A stretch of DNA of 35,086 bases from CAZUZD01 sp964624465 (lineage in GTDB: Bacteria > Planctomycetota > Planctomycetia > Isosphaerales > Isosphaeraceae). Where the stretch lies: NCBI GenBank assembly GCA_964624465.1, contig CAZUZD010000023.1:1-35086 (forward strand). The letters are read 5' to 3'. Within the stretch, counting starts at the first letter, position 1. Each line of letters starts with the position of its first letter. The notes beneath the pieces are model-generated. The model saw only the letters and a program-made list of their open reading frames with translations, was not told the DNA's origin and searched no databases. The translations under genes were made by a program, and so were the position numbers. This document shows positions 22,888-31,222 of the stretch, one piece after another.

Positions 22888-24661
22888 TCGAGCGATTCTC
22901 GCGAGCCTGTTCGATCCGATTCAGCGCGTCTCGCAGCACCTGATCCAGATCGCGAGTGCCGGCCACCTGGTTCGATCCGGATCCGCCCGGGCTGCCTGAT
23001 CGCGTGGAGGCCGTGTTCCGGGGATCGGGACGACCCGGCGCCGGGAGGCCCGCTCCATTCGATGCTCCTTCTCGGGCCGGACTGGTTTCGCCCTCGCCCG
23101 TTCGAGGCGAGGGCCGCGACGCCGGCGTCCCGACGGGAGGATCGGGTCGGGTGGGTCTGGCGAGATCGGCCACCTCGACGAACCGGCGATTCGCCAGTGC
23201 ATCGAGCTGAACCCGCTGGCCAGCCGGGTCGCCGGGTCGCCCCGCCAGACAGGCATCGTAACTGGCCAGAGCCTCCGAGAGTCGCCCTCTCGCCACCGCC
23301 GTGTTGCCGAGTGCGAAGTCGATCTTGAGCCGGAGCGTCCCGGTGGCTCGATCTCGAGCCCGGCGGTACGCGATCTCGGCCTCGTCAAAGCGCTCGAGTT
23401 GGTAAAGGACCGCCGCAGTATTGTAAGACGGCCACGGGTCGGCGGGGTGGCGTTCTCCGGCCGCCTGGAATTGGCTGAGCGCCTCGTCCAGCCGACCCGC
23501 CCGATAGGCCGCAACACCGACCTCCAGACCATCGTGTTCCGGCCCAGGACCGGCGGCTCCGACCGCCGCCGCGAGCCATCCCAGCGCGACCGCGCGTGCC
23601 AGACCCGGCCACCGGAATCGAACTGGCCAGAGACCGACCACGAGGCTGGCCAGTGCCAGGCCGACGAACCAGGGAAATCGGTCGATCCGGGAGGCCGAGG
23701 TCAGCACAGCCCGGTTGCGACGTTCGGCCGGCTCGATCCGGTCGCGGTAGAGTTGATCCAGATCGGCCTCCGCCCGACCAATCTGCAGGAACTCCCCGCC
23801 AGTCGCGCCGCTGATTGCCGCCAGCGGCTCCGGCTGGCCTCGGGACTGGACGACCTCGCCACGAAACCGGAGAGGCTCAGTCGACCCATCGGCGGCCAGC
23901 ACCGGGACCTCATGACCCTGCTCGGTGTCGCCGAGCGCAATGGTGTGGACCGGGATCCCCAGGGTGTTCAGGTGTTCGGCGACCGGCCCTGCCGAGCCAC
24001 CGAACTCCTCGCCGTCGGAGAGCAGGATCACGGCCCGTCCCGAGCCCGGCGTCGGACTCTCCGAAGGACCGAGCAGGGCTTGTCGAGCCGAGGCCAGCCC
24101 GGCAGCCAGGTCCGATCCACCAGGCTGGATGGAGTTGGGCCTCAGACCGGCAATCGCATCGAGTGCGGCCCCGGGGCTGTCGGTCAGCGGGCAACGGATC
24201 ACGCCACGTCCGGCGAACGCGACCACGCCCACGCGCTCGCCCGGGTCCAGTGCCAGCTTCTGGACCAGCTGGGTGGCCAGTCGCTGCGCCTGTTCCAGAC
24301 GGCTCGGAAAGGCATCCTCGGCGGCCATGCTCCGACTCACATCGATCGCGATCACCAGATCATGGCCCGGTGGGGCCGCCTGGGCTGGATCGACGCCCCA
24401 TCGAGGCCGAGCGGCCGCCAGGATGAGGAGGACAGCGGCGATCCACCACCAGACATCACCCCCGGACGGTGGGGCCCCGCCCTGCCCCAGCGCCTCCCAG
24501 TCCCGCCGCCGCCGCTGCACTGCAACCCATCCCAGCGCCACGAGCGGCCCGAGTGCCGGGATCAGGGCCAGCCAGGCGGGCTGCATGAAGGTGTTGGCAA
24601 CGGACAGCATGAGGAGCTCGGACGGTGGCAAGTATCGTCGAACCCGGCGAAACCGGGTCAT
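22841..24661 (-). CDS. BatB-BatC fusion: VWA domain joined to TPR repeats
   Basis: 606 aa from the ATG at 24661, whose ATGA overlaps the batA stop. Two membrane helices precede a VWA domain with intact MIDAS DVSRS (107-111) and LLSDGEE. A third helix pair follows (WFVGLALASLVVGLWPV and ARAVALGWLAAAVGAAG). Then come TPR repeats (GVAAYRAGRLDEALSQFQAA; YNTAAVLYQLERFDEAEIAY; NTAVARGRLSEALASYDACL). The tail is a low-complexity Pro/Ser/Gly linker and a charged end. In many bacteria BatB and BatC are separate; here one polypeptide carries both. Metal-dependent protein binding in the periplasm is expected; the client is unknown. Confidence 0.85.
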   Translation of the reverse strand: MTRFRRVRRYLPPSELLMLSVANTFMQPAWLALIPALGPLVALGWVAVQRRRRDWEALGQGGAPPSGGDVWWWIAAVLLILAAARPRWGVDPAQAAPPGHDLVIAIDVSRSMAAEDAFPSRLEQAQRLATQLVQKLALDPGERVGVVAFAGRGVIRCPLTDSPGAALDAIAGLRPNSIQPGGSDLAAGLASARQALLGPSESPTPGSGRAVILLSDGEEFGGSAGPVAEHLNTLGIPVHTIALGDTEQGHEVPVLAADGSTEPLRFRGEVVQSRGQPEPLAAISGATGGEFLQIGRAEADLDQLYRDRIEPAERRNRAVLTSASRIDRFPWFVGLALASLVVGLWPVRFRWPGLARAVALGWLAAAVGAAGPGPEHDGLEVGVAAYRAGRLDEALSQFQAAGERHPADPWPSYNTAAVLYQLERFDEAEIAYRRARDRATGTLRLKIDFALGNTAVARGRLSEALASYDACLAGRPGDPAGQRVQLDALANRRFVEVADLARPTRPDPPVGTPASRPSPRTGEGETSPAREGASNGAGLPAPGRPDPRNTASTRSGSPGGSGSNQVAGTRDLDQVLRDALNRIEQARENRSNVRSAPQSRTDQPDW

Positions 24662-25617
24662 GGGAGTCGACGCCAGCGACCCGATCGCAGGCAAAGGTCG
24701 AGAGCGAGCAGGCTCAGTGCCCCGAGGGTCCAGGGCAGGTAGAGCTCCCGGACCCGTGTCCGGACGGTGCCCTGGAGGTTTCCCCGTTCCAGGCGGTCGA
24801 TGGTCGCGAACACGGCTGCGAGGCCCTCGGGATTGGAGGCGTGAAAGGTCTGTCCCCCGCCCAGGCGAGCGAGCTCCTGCAGCCTCGCCAGATCCGGCCC
24901 CGTCTCGTCAGCCGGCTCGGCCCCCGTTCCACCAAGGGCCACCGTGTGCAGGACCACGCCCCGCCGCTGGATCAGGCGAGCGGCCAGCTCGGGTTCGAGT
25001 GCCTCGGGGATGCCGGGCTCGTTGCGGCCGTCGGTGATCAGGACGATGACCCGACGGGGGGCCTGCGCTGCCTGGACATCGCGGAGCGCCCAGGCGAGCG
25101 CATCCCCGAGATTCGTCCCGTCGTCGCCCGCCGGCGTGGGGCCAACGGATCGCGCCGCGGCACGCAGGTAGGCATGATCGAGCGTGGGCGGGCAGGCGGT
25201 CTCGGGCCAGCGGGCAAACGTGACGAGGCCGATGAGGTCATCCGGTCGACCGGCAATGAACGCGTCGAGCGTCTGTCGGGCGGAATCCAGCCGCGTGCGG
25301 GTGCCCTCGGAGGTGGGATCATCGGCCGCGCTCATCGTCGAGCTGTGGTCGAGGGCCACCACGATTGCCACTCCTCGACTGGCCACCCGCTCGCGCCCGA
25401 GCGGTTGCACCGGCCGCGCCAGCGCGACGGCCAGGCAGATCAAAGCCAGCGACTGGAGGATCATCGGCAGCGCCGCCAGGACCGAGGTCGCGCGCCGCCG
25501 GCCTCGATCAAAGCCACCGAAGCTCGGCCAGGTCAGACGTGCGCCGGCCCGCGCCGCCCACCAGGGCAGGCCGCCGAGGATCACGAGTACCAACCACCAG
25601 GGCTCGGCAAATCGCAC
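24658..25617 (-). CDS. batA: BatA-like VWA membrane protein
   Basis: 319 aa from the GTG at 25617, chosen because AGGAAG lies about 10 nt upstream and MRFAEPWWLVLVILGG matches the BatA N-terminus; the 37 codons before it are low-complexity. Two helices flank a basic loop, then a VWA domain, with a final helix at the C-terminus (LPWTLGALSLLALDLCL). The MIDAS is DHSST (90-94), where the canonical form is DxSxS, with a later DDGTNLGDAL threonine and ITDGRNE. The conservative Ser to Thr change may weaken metal binding. First gene of the batA-batBC-batD run, each overlapping the next. Confidence 0.83.
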   Translation of the reverse strand: MRFAEPWWLVLVILGGLPWWAARAGARLTWPSFGGFDRGRRRATSVLAALPMILQSLALICLAVALARPVQPLGRERVASRGVAIVVALDHSSTMSAADDPTSEGTRTRLDSARQTLDAFIAGRPDDLIGLVTFARWPETACPPTLDHAYLRAAARSVGPTPAGDDGTNLGDALAWALRDVQAAQAPRRVIVLITDGRNEPGIPEALEPELAARLIQRRGVVLHTVALGGTGAEPADETGPDLARLQELARLGGGQTFHASNPEGLAAVFATIDRLERGNLQGTVRTRVRELYLPWTLGALSLLALDLCLRSGRWRRLP

Positions 25618-25733
25618 GCGGGGCGCTTCCTGATGAGGATCCCGGGTCGCGGGCAGCCACGCTCCCGCGATCCTCGACCATCGGCCACCCCGGCACAACG
25701 GGGCTCCCGCCCCCTCAGTCCCGCCCATCCGAC

Positions 25734-25762
25734 TTGCCAGCCACCCCGGAATCGCTTATTAT
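25734..25762 (+). promoter_or_regulatory. Strong promoter TTGCCA-17-TATTAT
   Basis: TTGCCA (25734-25739) and TATTAT (25757-25762), spacer 17 nt, upstream of the 84-aa gene. The same AT-rich patch reads CATAAT on the minus strand (25763-25758) facing batA, and CTTATTA occurs twice (25755-25761, 25774-25780). Confidence 0.62.
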
Positions 25763-25825
25763 GGCGTTACGGTCTTATTAAGTCCGAAGTCCAGGCCCAT
25801 CGAACGTTCCCAGGGTGAGGCAGAG

Positions 25826-26080
25826 ATGAGTGAACGCGAACGGCAGCTGGAGTGTTCGAGTGCGAGGATGCGGCGGATGCTCCTGGCCGCGACGGTGCTC
25901 TCGGGACTGCTGGGCGGGGGACTCTGGTGGTGGCTGGATTCGGAACGGCAGCGGATCGAGGCAGAGCGACTCCGGAGTGAATCGGCCCTGATGCAGGCTC
26001 AGCGGTTGATCGAGACCTACCGGACGCTGCCACCGGAGGTGACTGCCGAGCGGTCCGAGCTGGCGACCGGCGTCCAGTGA
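25826..26080 (+). CDS. Small single-pass membrane protein with a coiled-coil tail
   Basis: 84 aa, ATG with GAGG 5 nt upstream. A charged N-terminus (SERERQLECSSARMRRM) is followed by one membrane helix at about residues 18-36 (LLAATVLSGLLGGGLWWWL). A heptad-like charged helix comes next (DSERQRIEAERLRSESALMQ). It resembles FtsB/DivIC-sized membrane coiled coils in shape only. It is alone on its strand, with a strong promoter, divergent from batA and convergent with purK (13 nt between stops). No function assigned. Confidence 0.68.
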   Translation: MSERERQLECSSARMRRMLLAATVLSGLLGGGLWWWLDSERQRIEAERLRSESALMQAQRLIETYRTLPPEVTAERSELATGVQ

Positions 26081-26093
26081 TCGCGATGCTCGA

Positions 26094-27260
26094 TCAGGCG
26101 GGTCGCAGTGCGTCTCGGGCCGCGAGGGCGCGGGCCAGGGCGGTTTCCGGATCGGGATCGGTCACGGTGAGATGCCCCATCTTGCGCCCCGGAGCGGCCG
26201 AGCACTTGCCGTAGAGGTGCAGGTGCACGCCGGGGTCCAGGCGGAGCGCTCCGACCCAGTCCGGCTCGCCATCGGCCCAGAGGTCTCCGAGCAGATTGAC
26301 CATGGCGGCCGGCCGGATGAGCGTCGGATCCCCCAGCGGCAGGCCGCAGAGCGTGCGCACCTGCTGCTCGAACTGGCTGGTGCTGGCGGCCTCGATCGTG
26401 TGGTGCCCGGAGTTGTGCGGTCGGGGGGCCAGTTCGTTGATCAGCAGCTGGCCGGCCCGGGTCAGGAAGAATTCGACGGCGAGCATGCCGACCGTGCCGA
26501 GGGCCTGCGCCACGCCGAGGGCCAGTTCGGTCGCCTCCTGGGTGAGCACCGGACCGATCGGGGCCGGGGTCACGGTGGCATCGAGGATGTGGTGGCGGTG
26601 ACGGTTCCAGCCGATCGGGAACGCCGCCGCCTGCCCGTCGGCTCCGCGACCGACGAGGCACGAAACCTCCCCGGCGAATTCCACGACGCCCTCGGCGACG
26701 CAGGGGACCGCCCGCAGTTGCCGCCAGGCCTGAAGCGGATCCGCTCCCGGATCGACCCGGATCTGGCCCTTCCCGTCGTAACCGGACGCGGCCGTCTTGA
26801 GGATCAGGGGCAGGCCGACGGCGGCGACCGCCCGGGTCAGATCGGCCTCGGTGCGCACCGGCATCCAGGGAGCCAGGGGAAATCCGTGCGTGGCCAGGAA
26901 CGACTTCTCGCGGAGCCGATTCTGGGCCGTCCAGACCGTGCGCCAGCCAGGCCGGACGACGCAGCGGCGTGCGAGCCACCGGAGCCCGGGCGCGGAGACG
27001 TTCTCGAACTCGACGGTCACGGCGTCGGCTCGGTCGGCCAGCTCGCGGAGGCCGCGGAGGTCGTCCGGCGGCGCCACGATGACGGATCCGGCCACCTGGG
27101 CCGCCGGGCCGTCGGCCGTCGCGCTCAGCACGACGGTCTGGTACCCCATCTGCTGCGCGGCCTGGAGGAACATGCGGCCAAGCTGTCCGCCGCCGATGAC
27201 CCCCAGCCGGGCCGGGGGAACCAGGGGTGTGGCCGCGCCTGGGGAGGAGTCCGCAGTCAT
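26094..27260 (-). CDS. purK: N5-carboxyaminoimidazole ribonucleotide synthase
   Basis: 388 aa, ATP-grasp enzyme that carboxylates AIR to N5-CAIR with ATP and bicarbonate. It shows the N-terminal GVIGGGQLGRM dinucleotide-like loop, EFENVSAPGL, ATP-grasp LILKTAASGYDGKGQ, EVSCLVGRG, and the metal-binding NELAPRPHNSGHHTIEA. The ATG at 27260 overlaps the purE stop (ATGA). The reading frame is open far upstream through purE, but that extension is not real. The product goes directly to PurE. Confidence 0.96.
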   Translation of the reverse strand: MTADSSPGAATPLVPPARLGVIGGGQLGRMFLQAAQQMGYQTVVLSATADGPAAQVAGSVIVAPPDDLRGLRELADRADAVTVEFENVSAPGLRWLARRCVVRPGWRTVWTAQNRLREKSFLATHGFPLAPWMPVRTEADLTRAVAAVGLPLILKTAASGYDGKGQIRVDPGADPLQAWRQLRAVPCVAEGVVEFAGEVSCLVGRGADGQAAAFPIGWNRHRHHILDATVTPAPIGPVLTQEATELALGVAQALGTVGMLAVEFFLTRAGQLLINELAPRPHNSGHHTIEAASTSQFEQQVRTLCGLPLGDPTLIRPAAMVNLLGDLWADGEPDWVGALRLDPGVHLHLYGKCSAAPGRKMGHLTVTDPDPETALARALAARDALRPA

Positions 27261-27748
27261 TCGGGGGTCTCCGTCACGGCCTCGGTCTGCTCGCGACGGA
27301 ATTTCGCCAGCGCCTCGCGGACCCGGGGGTCGGTCCGAGCCAGGATCGCGGCGGCGAACAGCCCCGCATTGGCGGCCCCGGCCGGTCCAATCGCCAGCGT
27401 TCCCACCGGGATCCCCTTCGGCATCTGCACGATCGACAGCAGCGAATCGACCCCACGGAGCACACGACTCTCGACCGGGACCCCGAGCACGGGCACGAGG
27501 GTCATGGCGGCGAGCATGCCCGGCAGATGGGCCGCGCCGCCGGCCCCTGCGATCAGCACCTGGAGCCCGCGGGCCTCGGCCTCCTCGGCATAGCGCACCA
27601 GCCGCTGTGGCGTGCGGTGCGCGGAGACGACCCGGGCCTCGAACGGGATGCCGAGGGCTCCCAGCACGTCGGTGGCGGCGCGCATCGTGTCCCAGTCGGA
27701 CTGGCTGCCCATCACGACGCCGACCAGGGGACTGGCGCTGACGACCAC
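27257..27748 (-). CDS. purE: N5-CAIR mutase
   Basis: 163 aa, class I PurE converting N5-CAIR to CAIR in purine synthesis. Motifs are VMGSQSDWDTM, VVSAHRTPQR with the catalytic His, and GAGGAAHLPGM. GTG start with GGAG 7 nt before it. Pairing with purK confirms the bacterial N5-CAIR route. A short leader with a 7-bp hairpin lies between it and a TAGACT -10-like element. Confidence 0.96.
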   Translation of the reverse strand: MVVSASPLVGVVMGSQSDWDTMRAATDVLGALGIPFEARVVSAHRTPQRLVRYAEEAEARGLQVLIAGAGGAAHLPGMLAAMTLVPVLGVPVESRVLRGVDSLLSIVQMPKGIPVGTLAIGPAGAANAGLFAAAILARTDPRVREALAKFRREQTEAVTETPE

Positions 27749-28086
27749 GGCTCCGCCCTCTCAAAAATCACGTGACCCGAGGTCCCACGCTGCGGGAGGG
27801 GCCCGCCCGCAGTCACCTCCAACCGGATGGCCCCAGTCTAACCCATCTCCGACCGTCGCGGGATCGGTTCACGAGCGCCCGGCCCCCAGGATTCGTGTCA
27901 TCCGGGTCGAGCCGCCTGGGGCGGTCGTTCCGGCGCCTCCAAGGAACGCGACCTCAGGATCGGGGTCGCCGTTGGCGTGAATCGACCCCGGCCCGTATGC
28001 TGATGATCCACCCGGTTCCCTCCCCAGGAACCGACCCGGATCCGCCAGCTCGCCTGACACCCGCCGACTTCTGCCGGAGCCCCGCG
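27749..28086. other. 338-nt divergent region between purE and the TPR-redoxin gene
   Basis: It contains no gene. On the minus side are a 7-bp hairpin (27790-27796 with 27806-27812) and TAGACT (27840-27835, minus strand) about 87 nt before purE, with a poor -35. On the plus side is the candidate promoter at 27972-28001. I see no purine-riboswitch core or clear PurR-like box. Confidence 0.45.
27972..28001 (+). promoter_or_regulatory. Candidate promoter TTGGCG-18-TATGCT
   Basis: TTGGCG (27972-27977) and TATGCT (27996-28001), 18-nt spacer, 85 nt before the ATG of the TPR-redoxin gene. Moderate match on both elements. Confidence 0.35.
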
Positions 28087-30366
28087 ATGTGGAATGCACC
28101 CCTTGCTTGCCTCATCGCCCTGTGCGGTGGCGTGAGCCTCGCCCGTGCGGAGGATCCAAAACCCAGCACTGTGCCGGCGAGCGAGGCGCAGCCAAACCTC
28201 CCCGCTGCGGGCCATTCGCTGCACGGCGAGGCGTTCGACGAGGGACCTCGGCAGCGGGCGATCCTGGTCTCGGGCATGGGTCACGTACAGTTCCCGGTGA
28301 CGACGCCGAGTGCCCAGGCGCAGGCGTTCGTCAAACAGGGAGTCGCACAGCTCCACACCTTCTACTACCTGGAAGCCGAGCGCTCGTTCCGTCAGGCCGC
28401 GCTGCTGGATCGCGATTGCGCCATGGCCGACTGGGGCCTGGCGATGGCGAACACGAACAACGCCAAGCGTGCCAGGGCCTTCATTAAGGAGGCGAAGCAG
28501 AAGGCCGGGCGGGTCGCGCTCTCGCGGCGCGAGCAGCTGTACATCGACGCCCTGGCTGCCCGCTACAAGGAGGAGGGCGACGACAAGTCGCGCCGCCAGG
28601 ATTGGCTCCGGGGGCTAGAGACGATCGTCCAGGAGTTTCCCGACGACCTCGACGCCCGGGCCTGGCTGGCGATGGTCACCTGGGAGAATTCGAGCAAGGG
28701 CGATGGCATCGGCAGCCGGCAGGCTGTCGAGGAGCTGATCCGCTCGATCGAGCGCATCGACCCGACCCACCCGGGCATGCACCACTATCGGATTCATCTC
28801 TGGGACGGCGTGAAGCCAGCCATGGCCGCGAAATCGGCCGCCCTGTACGGCTCGATGGCCCCCGGCATCGCCCATGCCTGGCACATGCCCGGGCACACGT
28901 TCACCGGCTTGAAGCGGTACGGCCCGGCCGCCTATCAGCAGGAGGCCTCCGCCCGCGTCGATCACGCGGCGATGGCCCGCGATGGCACCATGCCGTTCGA
29001 GATCCACAACTACGCCCACAACAACCAGTGGTTCTGCACCAGCGCCAGCCACGTGGGCCGGGTGCGCGACGGGATCGCCGTGGCGCGGAACCTGGTTGAG
29101 CAGCCCCGCGACCCCCAGAAGAACCAGCCGAAGGACGGCGGCTCCCCCCAGCGCAGTGGACGGGCCCGTTGGTCCGAACTGCTGGTCCGCTACGAACTCT
29201 GGGACGACCTGGTCCGCGACGCCGGGTCCGGAGCGCTCGACTGGTCCGATGAGACCCAGGAGCGGAAGGATCGCCATTACACCCTGGGCCTGGCGTTCGC
29301 CCACTTGGGTGACCGCGACCGCCTGGCGCAGGAGATCGCCGCGCTCAAGGCCATGGGCGAACCCGATCCCGCCCCGCCGGCGGACCCGGCGAAGCCCGAG
29401 CTGGTCGGCCCGCCCCGACTGGACCGCCTGCCCAAGAGCGGCGACGCCAAGGTTCCCGGCCTGGGAGCGGTCCTCGCCGAGCTCGAGGGCTACCGGGCCC
29501 TGATCGAGGACCGCAAGGAGGACGCCCTCAAGCAGTTCGAATCGGCCACCGCCATGCGCCCGGAGGCCCGTGCCCGGATGTTCCTGCGGGTCGGGAACGC
29601 CGACAAGGCGATCGAGACGGCCAGGCAGGCGGTTGATCGGAACCCCGAGCAACTCCCGCCCCTGGCCTGCCAGGTCGAGATCCTCCAGGGCGCCGGCCGC
29701 ACCGCCGAGGCGCGCGCAGCCTACAGCAGGCTCGTCCCCCTGGCCGCCGAGGCGGACCGCGACCTGCCGGTGCTGCGGCGGCTGGAGACGATCGTCGCCG
29801 CCTGGCAGGCGAGCGATGGCTGGATGCCCGGCCCGGCGGCCGTCGTCGCCGGCTCGGAGGTCGACCCCCGCCGGATCGACCTCGCCCCCCTCGGCCCCCT
29901 GGGTTGGGAGCCGGTGGAGGCGCCCGCCCTGTCGCTCTCCGATGCCCGGGGCACGACCTGGGACCTGGCGCAGCACCGCGGCCGGAATGTGATCGTCCTG
30001 TTCTTCCTGGGCGGCGGCTGCTCGCACTGCCTGGAGCAGTTGCAGGCCTTCGGCAAGTCCTATCAGGAGCTGCAGGCCTCGGGCACCGACCTGGTCGCCG
30101 TCAGCACCGACGACGCGGTTGCCGCCCGTGGCCTGCTGGCCGGCTCCGACGCCGCCCGCTTCCCGATGCCGATCCTGCCCGACCCCGCCCTGGCCTCGTT
30201 CCGGGCCTTCCGCTCCTTCGATGACTTCGAGCATCAGCCCATGCACGGGGCCTTCCTGATCGACGCCCAGGGGAAAGTCCGGTATCGCCGGATCTCCTCC
30301 GACCCGTTCCTCGATGTCGAGTTCCTCAAGCGGGAATCCGAGCGGGTGAAGCGGCTCGCCCGCTGA
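28087..30366 (+). CDS. Exported TPR protein with conserved-His module, fused to a redoxin (AhpC/TSA) domain
   Basis: 759 aa from the ATG at 28087, which gives a signal peptide (APLACLIALCGGVSLARA, cleavage before EDPK). The middle is TPR-like. It carries a His-rich pattern seen in an uncharacterised TPR family: HPGMHHYRIH, HAWHMPGHTF and HNYAHNNQWF, spaced over about 90 residues. A second helical-repeat block follows (RMFLRVGNADKAIETARQAV). The C-terminal 150 residues or so are a thioredoxin-fold redoxin (VIVLFFLGGGCSHCLEQL) with C645-x2-C648, a later VSTDD and a GAFLIDAQGKVRYRR strand. That domain would be a periplasmic thiol reductase or peroxidase-like unit. The frame is open upstream, but those codons lack a signal peptide. 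Its stop overlaps the first possible queE start. Confidence 0.85.
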   Translation: MWNAPLACLIALCGGVSLARAEDPKPSTVPASEAQPNLPAAGHSLHGEAFDEGPRQRAILVSGMGHVQFPVTTPSAQAQAFVKQGVAQLHTFYYLEAERSFRQAALLDRDCAMADWGLAMANTNNAKRARAFIKEAKQKAGRVALSRREQLYIDALAARYKEEGDDKSRRQDWLRGLETIVQEFPDDLDARAWLAMVTWENSSKGDGIGSRQAVEELIRSIERIDPTHPGMHHYRIHLWDGVKPAMAAKSAALYGSMAPGIAHAWHMPGHTFTGLKRYGPAAYQQEASARVDHAAMARDGTMPFEIHNYAHNNQWFCTSASHVGRVRDGIAVARNLVEQPRDPQKNQPKDGGSPQRSGRARWSELLVRYELWDDLVRDAGSGALDWSDETQERKDRHYTLGLAFAHLGDRDRLAQEIAALKAMGEPDPAPPADPAKPELVGPPRLDRLPKSGDAKVPGLGAVLAELEGYRALIEDRKEDALKQFESATAMRPEARARMFLRVGNADKAIETARQAVDRNPEQLPPLACQVEILQGAGRTAEARAAYSRLVPLAAEADRDLPVLRRLETIVAAWQASDGWMPGPAAVVAGSEVDPRRIDLAPLGPLGWEPVEAPALSLSDARGTTWDLAQHRGRNVIVLFFLGGGCSHCLEQLQAFGKSYQELQASGTDLVAVSTDDAVAARGLLAGSDAARFPMPILPDPALASFRAFRSFDDFEHQPMHGAFLIDAQGKVRYRRISSDPFLDVEFLKRESERVKRLAR

Positions 30367-30394
30367 TGCGCAGGACCGGGGTCACCGACGGCCC

Positions 30395-30400
30395 TACAAT
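30395..30400 (+). promoter_or_regulatory. Possible -10 (TACAAT) before queE
   Basis: TACAAT lies 30 nt after the upstream stop, with no good -35 at 16-18 nt. If used, transcription would begin near 30407, which excludes the queE start codons before that point. Confidence 0.25.
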
Positions 30401-30539
30401 GATGCCGGATCACGAGTCGATCGCCGCGAGCCGCACCGCCATGACGACCGCATCGAACGCCGAGTCGCAACCACGGCGCCGTCCCCAGGAGGTGGATCGG
30501 GGCGAGACGCTTGCGCGTCGGCTCCGGCCCCTGGAGGGC

Positions 30540-31190
30540 ATGGCGGCCGGCACGCTGATCGTGCACGAGATCTACCGGAGCCTGCAGGGTGAGAGCACCC
30601 ACATGGGCCTGCCCTGCGGCTTCGTCCGCCTGACGGCGTGCCACCTGAGGTGCCGCTACTGCGACACGCCGCACGCCTTCCACGAGGGTCGGACCATGAC
30701 CCTGGACGCGGTGCTGGAGGCCGCGCTGGCGCTCGGGGACCAGCTCGTGGAGATCACCGGCGGCGAGCCACTGTTGCAGCCCGAGGTGTTCCCACTCATG
30801 AGCCGACTGGCCGACGCCGGCCGCACGGTGCTGCTGGAGACCAGCGGCGGGGTGACGACGGCCGAGGTGGACCCGAGGGTCCGCATCATCCTCGACGTGA
30901 AGACGCCCGGCTCTGGCGAGGTGGCGGCCAACGTGTGGCAAAATCTGGCCCGGCTCCGGCCGCACGACGAGGTCAAGTTCGTCGTCTGCGACCGGGCCGA
31001 CTTCGACTGGTCGGTCGAGGTCATCCGCCGCGAACGCCTGCACGAGCGGGTGCCCGTGCTGCTGAGCACCTCGTTCGGCCGAGTCACCCCGACCGAGCTG
31101 GCCACCTGGGTGCTGGAGACCGGCCTGCCGCTGCGGTTCCAGCTGCAACTCCACAAGCAGCTCTGGGACCCCGACCAGCGCGGGGTCTGA
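30540..31190 (+). CDS. queE: 7-carboxy-7-deazaguanine synthase (radical SAM)
   Basis: 216 aa from the ATG at 30540. QueE contracts 6-carboxytetrahydropterin to CDG, the base precursor of preQ0 and queuosine. It shows HEIYRSLQGES, the 4Fe-4S triad C34-x3-C38-x2-C41 in ACHLRCRYCDT, and ITGGEPLLQ for SAM binding. The start is uncertain. ATGs at 30366 (overlapping the upstream stop) and 30441 are in frame, but the residues they add are low-complexity and the family begins just before HEIYxSxQGE. GGAGGG is very close to 30540, and AGGAGG occurs at 30487. queF is 15.7 kb away; queC and queD are not seen. Confidence 0.92.
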   Translation: MAAGTLIVHEIYRSLQGESTHMGLPCGFVRLTACHLRCRYCDTPHAFHEGRTMTLDAVLEAALALGDQLVEITGGEPLLQPEVFPLMSRLADAGRTVLLETSGGVTTAEVDPRVRIILDVKTPGSGEVAANVWQNLARLRPHDEVKFVVCDRADFDWSVEVIRRERLHERVPVLLSTSFGRVTPTELATWVLETGLPLRFQLQLHKQLWDPDQRGV

Positions 31191-31222
31191 GTTCCGACGC
31201 GGCCTCCCCCGCCACCGCTCGC

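Noticed and set aside
27261..27764. N-terminal extension of purK through purE
   Set aside because: The extension is the Arg-rich alternate frame of purE; the ATG at 27260 overlapping the purE stop gives the normal PurK N-terminus.
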